DNA from: Acidobacteriota bacterium
GTDB lineage: Bacteria; Acidobacteriota; UBA6911
Direction: 5' to 3'
Assembly (NCBI GenBank): GCA_016929335.1
Contig: JAFGIY010000136.1
Location: 43,562-107,561, forward strand
Length of the DNA: 64,000 nt
The first letter of the stretch is position 1, and every line of letters begins with the position of its first letter. Made by a program: the position numbers and the translations under genes. Shown piece after piece: positions 49,704 to 58,171 of the stretch. The notes under the pieces were generated by a model. It ran no database searches. It was not told where the DNA came from and saw only the letters and a list, made by a program, of their open reading frames with translations.

Positions 49704-50480
49704 TCATTTGCGGGATTCGACCGCTATCCCATTGCCGGATCGCCGGGACCATACTAACAGACGCCATACCAGGTCGAGGATCAGAAATGTCAGGAATGCA
49801 ACCGCCTCGAGCGACAGCAGGTACAACGGCCAGGGCCCCAGGAAATCGAGCAATGACGGCATGGCAGGCTTTCGGCACAAATACCCATAGTTCCACCCGG
49901 CGATTGCATTTATTGCTCCAACCACAACCGCGTATACATTCAGGGCTATCATCATGCGCAGGATGTTATTTTTGCGCGGCATGAAATTGGGATCGGAAAT
50001 GAAGAAGGCGATCGCCAGCAACGTCGCCCCATGCCCCCAGAAAAACAGTACGAAATCCCAGGATGGAAAGCCTCGAGCCAGATCGGGAGTAAGGAGTGCC
50101 TGCAACCCACCCCCCAGTCCCCAGAAATAGGCAATTTCATATATAAAGCGGCTTGGCCTGAACAGCGCTATGATGCAGGCGGCCAGGACCAGATTGCACA
50201 AATCCAGAGGCAGCGAATATTCCCAGCTCAGCATGCGCGCAAATCCCTGCTGAACATAGATACACGTTACATAGCCCAGCAGCAACATTCCCAAAATTCG
50301 GCCCAGCCATCTGCGTTTTACGGGATCGCAATCCTTCGCCGTCCGCAACAGCAAGGTGCAGACGGCAGCAATGATCCCCAGGACAACCAGATGCTGAGTT
50401 CCGAAAGTCAGGAAGGAAGCAGCCAGAATTAACGGTTGAAGATTGACGATTAAGACATTCAAAAATAATCCGGCCGTCAT
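49704..50480 (-). CDS. YwaF/TIGR02206-family integral membrane protein
   Basis: The 258-residue protein has six to seven hydrophobic segments and the family segments FGTQHLVVLGIIAAVC, EYSLPLDLCNLVLAACI, YFWGLGGGLQALLTPDL and WNYGYLCRKPAMPSLLD. Function is unknown. It overlaps the Mut7-C-like gene by 4 bases (ATGA), so translation is coupled, and is followed by the OPT gene after 10 bases. Confidence 0.85.
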   Translation of the reverse strand: MTAGLFLNVLIVNLQPLILAASFLTFGTQHLVVLGIIAAVCTLLLRTAKDCDPVKRRWLGRILGMLLLGYVTCIYVQQGFARMLSWEYSLPLDLCNLVLAACIIALFRPSRFIYEIAYFWGLGGGLQALLTPDLARGFPSWDFVLFFWGHGATLLAIAFFISDPNFMPRKNNILRMMIALNVYAVVVGAINAIAGWNYGYLCRKPAMPSLLDFLGPWPLYLLSLEAVAFLTFLILDLVWRLLVWSRRSGNGIAVESRK

Positions 50481-51085
50481 TTAGAAACCGCTCTCGGCTT
50501 GAGAATTCGATTGAGCATTGGCTGTGATCCGGAAAAATACACTGCGTCAAAAAGATCGAATCGAGACAAAACCTCGAGCAGTTGGTCTTTCGGCCTGGCT
50601 GCCTGCACAAGATAAATACGGGATAATTCCGGATATTTCAACAAAGAGGAATCCCTGGTCAACAGAATCCTTCGCTTCTCGTCCGTCAAACGGACGGCGG
50701 TATCCAGACTCAGAGAACGGGCATGACATGTTTCAAAGCCAAGTAGGCGCAGGTAGCCTGTCAGTCTCAATAATCCGGCTCCTGTGATAAAGCGGATTCT
50801 CCGCAACGGCCATCTGCGCACACGCAGGAGTGGGCGGATATCCAGTGATTCAAAGACCGGATAGATGCTGACGTAGTCGCCATCCTGAAGCAGGCACGAT
50901 AAATCCACTGAGACGCCGTTCACAAGGACCAACTCGACATCCTTTTCCGGCGCGCCCAGGCTTTTCAGCAGTTCCTTCACCGTGCGGATGCTGTCGAGCG
51001 GACAGCTAAACCTCACTTTCTTTTTGCAGGCTGGGAGGAAGTCATTGAGCTCTTCATAGAGGCGAAGGTGAATTTCTCCTGCCAT
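50477..51085 (-). CDS. Mut7-C/ubiquitin-like protein with degenerate RNase domain
   Basis: The 202-residue protein has an N-terminal ubiquitin-like (MoaD-type) domain (about 1-80, with VELVLVNGVSVDL and DGDYVSIYPVFESLD) and a Mut7-C domain. The family's first catalytic Asp is Gly (FITGAGLLRL), and the C-terminal zinc-ribbon cysteines are absent (FSGSQPMLNRIL). Only ILLTRD is kept. The domain is probably inactive. The ATG at 51085 is preferred over a TTG at 51127. Confidence 0.75.
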   Translation of the reverse strand: MAGEIHLRLYEELNDFLPACKKKVRFSCPLDSIRTVKELLKSLGAPEKDVELVLVNGVSVDLSCLLQDGDYVSIYPVFESLDIRPLLRVRRWPLRRIRFITGAGLLRLTGYLRLLGFETCHARSLSLDTAVRLTDEKRRILLTRDSSLLKYPELSRIYLVQAARPKDQLLEVLSRFDLFDAVYFSGSQPMLNRILKPRAVSK

Positions 51086-51134
51086 AGGCTTGACGCAGCT
51101 AAACGCTGCCACATATAGAAAATGCAAGTGTTGG

Positions 51135-51950
51135 CTAAGTATCCGAGCTTCCCGCTAATCTCGCGCTCAGCCTTTCAGCCACCTCCATGCATTTTTCGCC
51201 GCAATCCCGGATTTTCTCTTCAGTCATCCGGAACTCCGGTCCAACGATGGAAATGGTAGCTATCAACTGGTGGCTCGGACTGAAGACCGGCGCCGATACG
51301 CCGCTGACTCCTTCCTGAAATTCCCCTCGATCAATCGCATAACCGCGCTTGCGAGTCTCTTCCAGGTTCGCCCGGTAGGCAGCCGGATCCAGAATGGATT
51401 TGCCGGTAAACGGACTTAAGCCCTCAGAATTCAGAATCTCTTCTGTTCGGCTATCGGGAAGCCAGGCAAGAAAAGCTTTGCCATTCGAGGTCGCGGTAGC
51501 AGGAAATCGTGTGCCGATGAATGGAGAGGCGCGAATCTGCAGGACGGGTTCTTTCTTATCAATCATGACCATCTTGGTCCCGTTCAGAATTGCCAGCACC
51601 GCCGTCTCCTCACTGTATTCAACCAGTTCCTTCAAATAAGATTTGGCGGCAACTCGAATGTCGAGCTTATTCAGCGCTATTCGTCCATATTCGGCAAGCT
51701 TGATGCCCAGTGAGTAGCGTTTTGTATCTTCATTTCTTTCCAGAATTCCATGATGGCTTAAAGTCACCAGAAGCTTCTGAATGCTGCTCTTATGCCAGCC
51801 GGTTGCCCTGGTTATTTCTGCGAGCGACATGTCGAGCTTATTCGCCTTCAGCAGCTCAATGATGCGAAAGGCCCTGTCTACGGCCGGCACCAGGTAGACC
51901 GGTTTGTCGGATGGAACATCTGCAACATTGATCAGATTATGAGCCGCCAA
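51135..51950 (-). CDS. IclR-family transcriptional regulator
   Basis: The 271-residue protein has the winged-helix N-terminus (DRAFRIIELLKANKLDMSL, then ATGWHKSSIQKLLVTLSHHG) and the GAF-like IclR effector domain ending with ISIVGPEFRMTEEKI. It starts at a TTG with GGAG 7 bases upstream. It precedes the Mut7-C, YwaF and OPT genes on the same strand and may control peptide uptake or its own synthesis. Confidence 0.9.
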   Translation of the reverse strand: MAAHNLINVADVPSDKPVYLVPAVDRAFRIIELLKANKLDMSLAEITRATGWHKSSIQKLLVTLSHHGILERNEDTKRYSLGIKLAEYGRIALNKLDIRVAAKSYLKELVEYSEETAVLAILNGTKMVMIDKKEPVLQIRASPFIGTRFPATATSNGKAFLAWLPDSRTEEILNSEGLSPFTGKSILDPAAYRANLEETRKRGYAIDRGEFQEGVSGVSAPVFSPSHQLIATISIVGPEFRMTEEKIRDCGEKCMEVAERLSARLAGSSDT

Positions 51951-52002
51951 AATTTTTCTCCATTAGATCCACTGCTATCAGGAGGCCCGATAGTACCACA
52001 TT

Positions 52003-52017
52003 TGAGACTCTATCTCA
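52003..52017. promoter_or_regulatory. Palindrome in the IclR leader, possible autoregulatory operator
   Basis: TGAGA-5 bases-TCTCA lies 53 bases upstream of the IclR start, inside the expected promoter area. IclR proteins commonly repress their own gene from such sites. This is suggestive only. Confidence 0.3.
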
Positions 52018-52159
52018 TATTTGATACTGCGTCCTATAGTGGATCAGACAGGAGGGATATAGTCATTAGTGCCGGCCTTGGGCCGTGCGATATTGACAGG
52101 TTAAGCCGTTCCGGCTCGCCGTTGATATGGGAAGATATGTGGCGAATGTAAGAAGCTAT

Positions 52160-52280
52160 TTCGGGGTCGGGGTCGCTATCGGTATCGGGGTCGAGTTGGG
52201 AAGATATTAGGTGCGCACACAATAGATATGTTCCCTGATTAAAAGCCGACCCCGATTCCGATTCCGACCCCGACCCCGAG
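52160..52280. repeat. Inverted pair of TCGGNN hexamer arrays
   Basis: G-rich units (52160-52196) face C-rich units (52246-52280) across 49 bases, so a long imperfect hairpin can form. The units equal those at 1-42 and 10725-10772. Confidence 0.75.
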
Positions 52281-52491
52281 ATATCAAAAATTTGTCCCGC
52301 TGGACGGGGCAGGCCAAGGCTATGCCTTCTGAACGGATGAGAAGAGGTTGCGAAAAAAAGGTCGTCTCAAAAGCGGGGGTAAGGCTAAAATGGAATTGTC
52401 ATTTCAGGAAGGCGGCCATTGCTGACAGCTATTGATTAACGGATAACCACTGCCGTCTATGCGACAGGTTCGAAAGAAAGGATGGATGTTT

Positions 52492-53055
52492 ATGCGACGA
52501 TCCGCCTTATGGCTGGGCATGTATTCCATACTTGCCCTATTCGCGTCGGCGACCGGCTTTTCTGCAGCGCAGCAGAGCCTCGCGCCTTATGTTCCGACAC
52601 CCCCGCATGTGGTCGAAAAAATGCTGGAACTGGCGGGGGTGACTTCTAAGGATGTGGTCTACGATCTTGGATGTGGCGACGGGCGTATCGTAATTACTGC
52701 GGCCAAAAAGTATGGCGCGCACGGCGTGGGAATCGATATCGATCCTGAGCGCATCCGGGAATCGGAAGCGAATGCCAAAGCGGCAGGAGTTGAAGGACTC
52801 GTGAGTTTCCGGCTGGAAGACGCCATGAAAGCCGATGTCTCGCCGGCTACAGTGGTAACTCTCTATCTGCTTTCCTCTTCGAATGAGGCGTTGCGGCCGC
52901 TTCTCACCAGGCAACTGAAGCCGGGTGCGCGCATCGTGTCTCACGCTTTCGACATGGGGGATTGGAAGCCGCATAAAACTGAATGGATCCCCCACGAAAG
53001 CGGCTTTAATCGAACCATATACCTGTGGATTGCAGACGGGAAGTTCAGGCCCTAA
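52492..53055 (+). CDS. Exported SAM-dependent methyltransferase-like protein
   Basis: The 187-residue protein combines a signal-like hydrophobic N-terminus (about residues 4-24) with a class I methyltransferase domain: PYVPTPPHVVEKML, VVYDLGCGDGRIVI (motif I) and GVGIDIDPERI (motif II). AdoMet is cytosolic, so an exported version is unusual, though similar proteins with signal segments are known. It could be a membrane-anchored enzyme facing the cytosol. AAAGGA favours the ATG at 52492 over 52486. Confidence 0.75.
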   Translation: MRRSALWLGMYSILALFASATGFSAAQQSLAPYVPTPPHVVEKMLELAGVTSKDVVYDLGCGDGRIVITAAKKYGAHGVGIDIDPERIRESEANAKAAGVEGLVSFRLEDAMKADVSPATVVTLYLLSSSNEALRPLLTRQLKPGARIVSHAFDMGDWKPHKTEWIPHESGFNRTIYLWIADGKFRP

Positions 53056-53120
53056 CCGGGAAAGAAACAGGCTGGAGTTCTGTTTAGAGATTGCAGGGAC
53101 AAATATTCTCCCGACTTTTT

Positions 53121-53193
53121 GATTCCTGGAGCCTTCGATAAAATCTTCGCTAAAAAGACTCTAAGACTCAAAGACGCGAAGGCTCCAGGAATC
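53121..53193. repeat. 17-bp perfect inverted repeat between convergent genes
   Basis: GATTCCTGGAGCCTTCG (53121-53137) and its exact complement (53177-53193) flank 39 bases containing CTCTAAGACTCAAAGACGCG. It lies between the methyltransferase and M48 stops. There is no T-run on either strand, so it is not a classic terminator. The words CTCAAAG and GCGCGAAG resemble the left flank of the MITE near 34157. Confidence 0.65.
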
Positions 53194-53252
53194 ACAATCA
53201 GAATACGTCAGCATACTGCAGATTTGCTATGGTTCCGACGCCGATCCGGTCA

Positions 53253-54632
53253 TTAATTGTAAAACTTGATCGAGTTGAGAACCTGCTGAAAAGCCCGTTG
53301 ATAGTCCGGGAATTCCTGTTCCGGAGCCACAAAAACAATGTACATCAGGCCCTCGGGAAGCATCAACGTAACCAGCCAATCCCTTTCGCGTCCTCCCGCC
53401 GGAGAGTTGCCGGTAAGAATTGTTGATAAAGCAGTTTTGCCTCCAACCCTCGTTGTACCCTGGTCTCTTGTAACCTGCATCCCCGAATTGGAGCGCTGCA
53501 GATCTTGAATCAGTTGATCTGTCGCCTCCCTCAATCCGACACTGGATCTGCCGCCGGTATTGGGAACAAATATGGACATTGTGACTCCATAGGCGAGCCC
53601 GGTCTCATTGCCGCCACCTTCAGGAGCAAGCGTAAGCCCCTGATCGGTTTCATATTCTTTCCAATTATCGGGGTAGCTCAGGCTGATATTTTCGCCATCA
53701 TAATACACATACCGGCTGGAAGGACGAGCCGGGCGGTAAATTTTGCCTGAACTGGAGGTCTGGCTTTGGCTTTCTCCCGCCTTGGGAGCCGCCGGGAGCG
53801 ATCGGACATATTGCTGGATTCTGCGGAAATCCCGGGAGTCGGAGATGGCGTCTCTTGAGACCGATCCCAGCTTGCCGATCTCGGCATTTATGCCCTGCTG
53901 GCGATTATCCGGATTGGGATGGCTGCTGAAAAAATCCGTTCCCCGTCCTCCGCCTTCCAGCTTATCAAAGAAGGTCGCCATGGCGCGCGGATCATAGTTG
54001 GCATCATATAGAATCTGAGTGCCTACCAGATCTGCCTGGCGCTCGGCATCCCGCGAGTATTTCAGCAAAACGGAATCGGCCAGAAACTCGGCTCCGACAC
54101 GGGCGAGAATGGAACCGGTGGATCTTCCTCCCAAAAGTGTGCCCAATATTGCGAGGGGCGCTTGCGCTAATTGCGCCTTGGTGGCTTGACTGGTTCCATG
54201 ACGGAGAGCCACATGGCCGATTTCATGCGCCAGGACTCCTGCAAGCTGGGCTTCATTATCCGCAGCCTCGATTGTACCGCGGTTGATATAGAGGAAACCT
54301 CCGGGCAGCGCGAAGGCGTTGATATTCGCATCATTCACCGCTTTGAATTGATAGGGAAACTTCTCACCCGGGGCGAATGCCGCCAGTTTTCTGCCCAGCC
54401 GATTCAGATAATCATCCACTCTCTGATCGTTCAACATCGCCAGTTTTGCCTCAGCATCCTGAGCAACCTGCTGGCCGAGCTCGACATCCTGCTGAGGCGT
54501 AAAAATATTCCTGCCCTCCTTAAATTGCGTACGTTGTGCATAGGTGAAAGGAGTCATAACAAAAACCAGCGTCAGAATCCATGCAATCGTGATTAAAGCG
54601 AAAGTATTTGCAGATCTTGAATCTCGGCTCAT
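53253..54632 (-). CDS. M48 metalloprotease with C-terminal Mog1/PsbP-like domain
   Basis: The 459-residue exported protein has a signal peptide (about 8-32), a zinc protease domain with HEIGHVALRH and the third ligand in AERQAD, then HPNPDNRQQ. After a Ser-rich linker (about 275-310) a second domain follows: NISLSYPDNWKEYETD up to PEQEFPDYQRAFQQVL, which resembles the Mog1/PsbP-like fold and is absent from BepA and HtpX. It probably cleaves misfolded envelope proteins. The added domain may bind substrates. Confidence 0.88.
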   Translation of the reverse strand: MSRDSRSANTFALITIAWILTLVFVMTPFTYAQRTQFKEGRNIFTPQQDVELGQQVAQDAEAKLAMLNDQRVDDYLNRLGRKLAAFAPGEKFPYQFKAVNDANINAFALPGGFLYINRGTIEAADNEAQLAGVLAHEIGHVALRHGTSQATKAQLAQAPLAILGTLLGGRSTGSILARVGAEFLADSVLLKYSRDAERQADLVGTQILYDANYDPRAMATFFDKLEGGGRGTDFFSSHPNPDNRQQGINAEIGKLGSVSRDAISDSRDFRRIQQYVRSLPAAPKAGESQSQTSSSGKIYRPARPSSRYVYYDGENISLSYPDNWKEYETDQGLTLAPEGGGNETGLAYGVTMSIFVPNTGGRSSVGLREATDQLIQDLQRSNSGMQVTRDQGTTRVGGKTALSTILTGNSPAGGRERDWLVTLMLPEGLMYIVFVAPEQEFPDYQRAFQQVLNSIKFYN

Positions 54633-55150
54633 GTGCGCACCTCCCTCATGTAAATCTAACCCACTTCCTGAAATGGATCCAGCCTGACGGACGAGGTTGC
54701 ATTATTTTTTGCGGGTATTCGTAGTACCGCGCCGCAATCTGGTGTTTTACAGCAAAACCTCTTCTTAAGCTGAAGGCTGATAGCTGATAGCCCCGGCCCA
54801 GCCGGTTTATCCGCTAACCTCTATCCGGCTTCGCCTGCGTCAGCGATGACGCAATCTGCATAAGCAAAGATTTCCATGTGGATCGCGGCTTCAGCCGCGA
54901 CCCGCAATGAATCCCATGTGTAAGAGGTATTTATGCCTGATCTTCTGTTTGCACCAACATGTAGCGGCTGAAGCCGCGACCCGCATGAGAAAGGACACCC
55001 ACAGTGTCAAGTGTGTCCCACAGCGAACGCCGTGCGGGGCAAGCCAAAGTCATGCCTTCAAGACGTGGTCGATTACAAGTAAAACAGAACTTGTTTCCGG
55101 ATCATTTCGTTATTAGGAGTAAAAAGGGACGGATTAAGCGGAGGAGAGAA
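54633..55150. other. 518-base intergenic region rich in small hairpins
   Basis: The stretch before the PspC gene holds no gene. It contains TGCGTCA-GCGA-TGACGCA (54836-54853), TCGCGGCT-TC-AGCCGCGA (54883-54900) and AGCGGCT-GA-AGCCGC (54963-54977). The same modules recur at the window end. GGAGGAGAG just before 55151 is the PspC ribosome site. Confidence 0.6.
54836..54900. repeat. Composite two-hairpin repeat, copy 1
   Basis: A TGCGTCAGCGATGACGCA hairpin is followed by AATC, a spacer and a TCGCGGCT/AGCCGCGA hairpin ending GACCC. Copy 2 at 63797-63857 has the same order and similar spacer length, so the whole module moves as a unit. Confidence 0.75.
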
Positions 55151-55594
55151 ATGAAGAGACTTTATAAAAGCCAGAAAAACAAGATACTCGCCGGTGTCTG
55201 CGGCGGGATTGCGGAATATCTCGGTGTTGATCCGGTGCTGATCCGCCTGATAGCGGTACTATTCTTCTTCACGGGGGGAGCCACGCTTATCGCCTACATC
55301 GTGGGAATGATTATCATCCCTAACCGGCCACCGGAGCCAACCGGAGCGATTGAATCAACTCAAGGGCAGGCTTCAGATCTGGCAGCAAATGTGCAAACCG
55401 AAAGCTACGGGCGCGCCGGATCCCTCATCATCGGAGTCATCCTGATCATCTTTGGCGCTCATTTTCTGTTGCGCAATATTCCGTTCTTTCATCCCTATTA
55501 CTGGTGGTTCTGGGATATGGGCTGGAAGTTCTTCTGGCCATCGGTCTTGATTCTTGTCGGATTGCTGGTCATTTTCCGGGGCACAAGGAGATAA
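55151..55594 (+). CDS. PspC-domain membrane protein
   Basis: The 147-residue protein has the PspC domain: LYKSQKNKILAGVCGGIAEYLGVDP and a membrane hairpin (about 30-60), then two further hydrophobic segments at the C-terminus. PspC proteins sense envelope stress in the phage-shock response. No pspA, pspB or pspF is nearby. A strong ribosome site GGAGGAGAG precedes the ATG at 55151, which is preferred over longer frames. Confidence 0.88.
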   Translation: MKRLYKSQKNKILAGVCGGIAEYLGVDPVLIRLIAVLFFFTGGATLIAYIVGMIIIPNRPPEPTGAIESTQGQASDLAANVQTESYGRAGSLIIGVILIIFGAHFLLRNIPFFHPYYWWFWDMGWKFFWPSVLILVGLLVIFRGTRR

Positions 55595-55974
55595 GACAGT
55601 CGTCAGTTGGCAGTCCGCAGTGACGGGATTGCGAGCCAAAGAACGATCATTTGAACGCAATGGGTCGTTATCGGGACATCATTCGATGAACGCCAAAAGC
55701 CTGATACTCAAAACATGGCTCTTGAGTGACCACACTGGGCCGGGAGAAAACACTTCGTTCCGCTTAGCGCATTCAATCCCATATTGATCAGATGGACTGT
55801 AAGGAAGCCTCTACCCTTCATAAAACCGCATATAAATGAACTGTCAAGCATCCGGCAAGATCCGGACTCCGCTGTTCCTGTTTCAGGTTGCAGATTTTGG
55901 ATTGCAGGCTTTAGTATGTTCGAACCTGACGCTTGAAACTTGAAGGTCTGAAGCGAACGGCAAGAGGGACAGAA
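55595..55974. other. Intergenic region before the GT-C cluster
   Basis: It begins with four heptamer units CAGTCGT, CAGTTGG, CAGTCCG, CAGTGAC (55597-55624) directly after the PspC stop. The remaining 350 bases show no gene or clear promoter. AGAGGGA precedes the next start. Confidence 0.6.
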
Positions 55975-58080
55975 ATGCCCGGAGTCAAATCGTACAGTTT
56001 ATGCATTGCTCTCGCTGTCGCAGTATACCTGTTTTTTTCTCTGACATTCCTCCAGCTTCCAGGCTTGTACTTTGACGAGACTATTTTTGTCAACGCAGCC
56101 ATGGGTTTTGAGAGGGCTCCCTTTATAGCCTGGAGTGCCGATATTTTCGGGAAGAAAGTGCCGATGATGATCATGGAGTACATCGGTGCGCTGAAATCAG
56201 CCCTATACGCCCCAATATTTAAATTCTTTGGAGGGAGCGCGGTCACCGCGCGGTTGCCCGTAATCTGCTTTGGCCTGATTACGCTGCTTACGGCCTGGGC
56301 GCTATTCCGGCGCGTATTTGATCTCAGGATTTCCACGATCGCGCTCATACTTTTCGCCAGCGATCCAACCTTCATTTTCGCCAATAAACTCGACTGGGGA
56401 CCCGTCTCTCTCATGCTGCTACTGGAGATGAGTTCTCTTTACTTCATGTGGCGCTGGATGACGGAGGGCAGGAGGCGCCATCTTATGATCGGCGGCTTTC
56501 TGCTCGGTCTCGGACTATATAACAAGATAATTTTCGCATGGTTCCTTGTTGCTTTTGCTATAGCCGTTTTTTTGTGCTTTCGTGAGAGTTTTTTCAAGCT
56601 GCTCCGCTGGCGTCAGCTGACCCGCTTTTTGCCGGCCTTCCTGTTGGGCTGCAGTCCACTCATCGCGTTCAACATCTGCGTACCCATGGGAACATTTCAG
56701 TTCCAGAAGGCAGCCGACTCACCCGGCAGGGACATCCTGATCTCGCGCTATCATCTGTTTCGCACGACTCTGGATGGCTCCGGAGTCTATTACTTCATTA
56801 ATGGCAGTGAGGTCGGCGATCCGTCGGACATCCTTAAAGCGCCGCCTGAACCGACCTTGAGAGACCGCGCGATCAGCGCTCTTGCAGGGATTTCGTGGGT
56901 TCGGCGATCGACGCTTCCCTTTGCACTGCTTGTATCTCTGGCATTGATATTACTTCTGTGGATTCCGGGCCGCCTCAGAAAAAAGCGCGAGATTCTCTTC
57001 ATGGGATGCCTGCTTGTCGCCATGGCCCTGATGATCTGCCTCAGTGCGGGAGCGTCGGGCGCCCATCATGCCATCGCGCTGTATCCTTTCGTCTTTATTG
57101 TGATTGCCTATGCCATAGGTGAACTGGGGCAGTTAGTGGGCAAGTCACCGGTCATCGACCGCATTCTGGTCGGCATCTGCCTGATCCCCCTCCTGGCGCC
57201 CCAACTGGTGATCGACGCACGCTACCTGAAATCGTTTCAGGCGAAAGGGGGCGTCCGGTTCTGGTCCGATGCCATTTACGGGCTCGCATCGTTCGCCCGG
57301 GAAAATCAGGACAAACATTTCCTGTTTATGGAATGGGGATTCAGCACGCAACTCGTGTTGCTTACAAACGGCCGCATTCGATATGAAGATCTTTCCTGCG
57401 ATCAGGCGGATACTGAATCCTGCGTGGAATCTGCGCTGGCACAATCCAACAGCTATTTTGTATTTCACGTTCCGCCATTCGAGAATAAGCCTCTGATGGA
57501 TACGTTCAAGCGGACTCTCGCCGGACGCAATCTTCAGGGCCGCATTATCAGAACCTTCTTTCAGCGCGACGGCCGCCCGGTTTATGTCGTGTATGAGATT
57601 GTGAATCCTCTGTTTCAAGCTCAAGCAAAGAAAGGCGAATTTTATTATCTGCGCGAAGCGGAAAATTTCGATTCCAAATCCGGCGGCAGCCTCGACAGCA
57701 AAGACACCGCGTCCAATAAGATGGCGCTGGGCAACTTCTGGGGACAACAGCAGGATGATTTTGCATCCTATAAATTCCAACTGTCCCGGGATATCGGCGA
57801 CGTGTATCTGTACCTGAGATATGCTTTCGAGGATCCCAACCCGCAGAGCTATTTCCTGCTCCTGGACGGCAATTTTGCCGCCGCCTTCACGTTGCCGTCC
57901 ACTAAAGGCTACGGATATACGACAGAACAGTGGAATACGTCTGAAATCCGTTTGGGGGATTTCAGCCAGGGTCCCCATGAAATCACGATTAAGCCCGCCA
58001 GGAATGGGCAAACTGTAAACATGGATTACTGGTACTTGACCGAAGGACGCTTTAAGCCGAAGACCGCTTCGGTTCCCTGA
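55975..58080 (+). CDS. GT-C membrane glycosyltransferase-like protein with C-terminal CBM-like domain
   Basis: The 701-residue protein has about ten membrane helices. A short acidic motif GLYFDETIFV after the first helix matches the catalytic-Asp loop of GT39/GT83-type lipid-sugar-using enzymes. Residues about 545-695 form a separate beta domain: REAENFDSKSGGSL, then VYLYLRYAF and LLLDGNFAAAF, then HEITIKPARNGQTVNMDYWYL, which resembles a CBM6/CBM35 jelly roll. It may transfer and bind sugar on the periplasmic side. A TTG start at 55933 without a ribosome site is rejected. Confidence 0.75.
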   Translation: MPGVKSYSLCIALAVAVYLFFSLTFLQLPGLYFDETIFVNAAMGFERAPFIAWSADIFGKKVPMMIMEYIGALKSALYAPIFKFFGGSAVTARLPVICFGLITLLTAWALFRRVFDLRISTIALILFASDPTFIFANKLDWGPVSLMLLLEMSSLYFMWRWMTEGRRRHLMIGGFLLGLGLYNKIIFAWFLVAFAIAVFLCFRESFFKLLRWRQLTRFLPAFLLGCSPLIAFNICVPMGTFQFQKAADSPGRDILISRYHLFRTTLDGSGVYYFINGSEVGDPSDILKAPPEPTLRDRAISALAGISWVRRSTLPFALLVSLALILLLWIPGRLRKKREILFMGCLLVAMALMICLSAGASGAHHAIALYPFVFIVIAYAIGELGQLVGKSPVIDRILVGICLIPLLAPQLVIDARYLKSFQAKGGVRFWSDAIYGLASFARENQDKHFLFMEWGFSTQLVLLTNGRIRYEDLSCDQADTESCVESALAQSNSYFVFHVPPFENKPLMDTFKRTLAGRNLQGRIIRTFFQRDGRPVYVVYEIVNPLFQAQAKKGEFYYLREAENFDSKSGGSLDSKDTASNKMALGNFWGQQQDDFASYKFQLSRDIGDVYLYLRYAFEDPNPQSYFLLLDGNFAAAFTLPSTKGYGYTTEQWNTSEIRLGDFSQGPHEITIKPARNGQTVNMDYWYLTEGRFKPKTASVP

Positions 58081-58171
58081 TCCATATCTATATATGAATA
58101 CTCACGACGAAACGCATCTTCCGGACCAGGCGCCTTTATTTTTTTTCGACTCTGTAATAGATTGATTTCTC

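Larger units (their letters stand above)
51951..52491. other. 541-base intergenic region with an inverted hexamer-repeat pair
   Basis: No gene is present. It contains the leader of the IclR gene with a small palindrome (52003-52017), and a hexamer array at 52160-52196 facing its complement at 52246-52280. The remaining 200 bases before the methyltransferase show no feature beyond its ribosome site AAAGGA. Confidence 0.6.
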
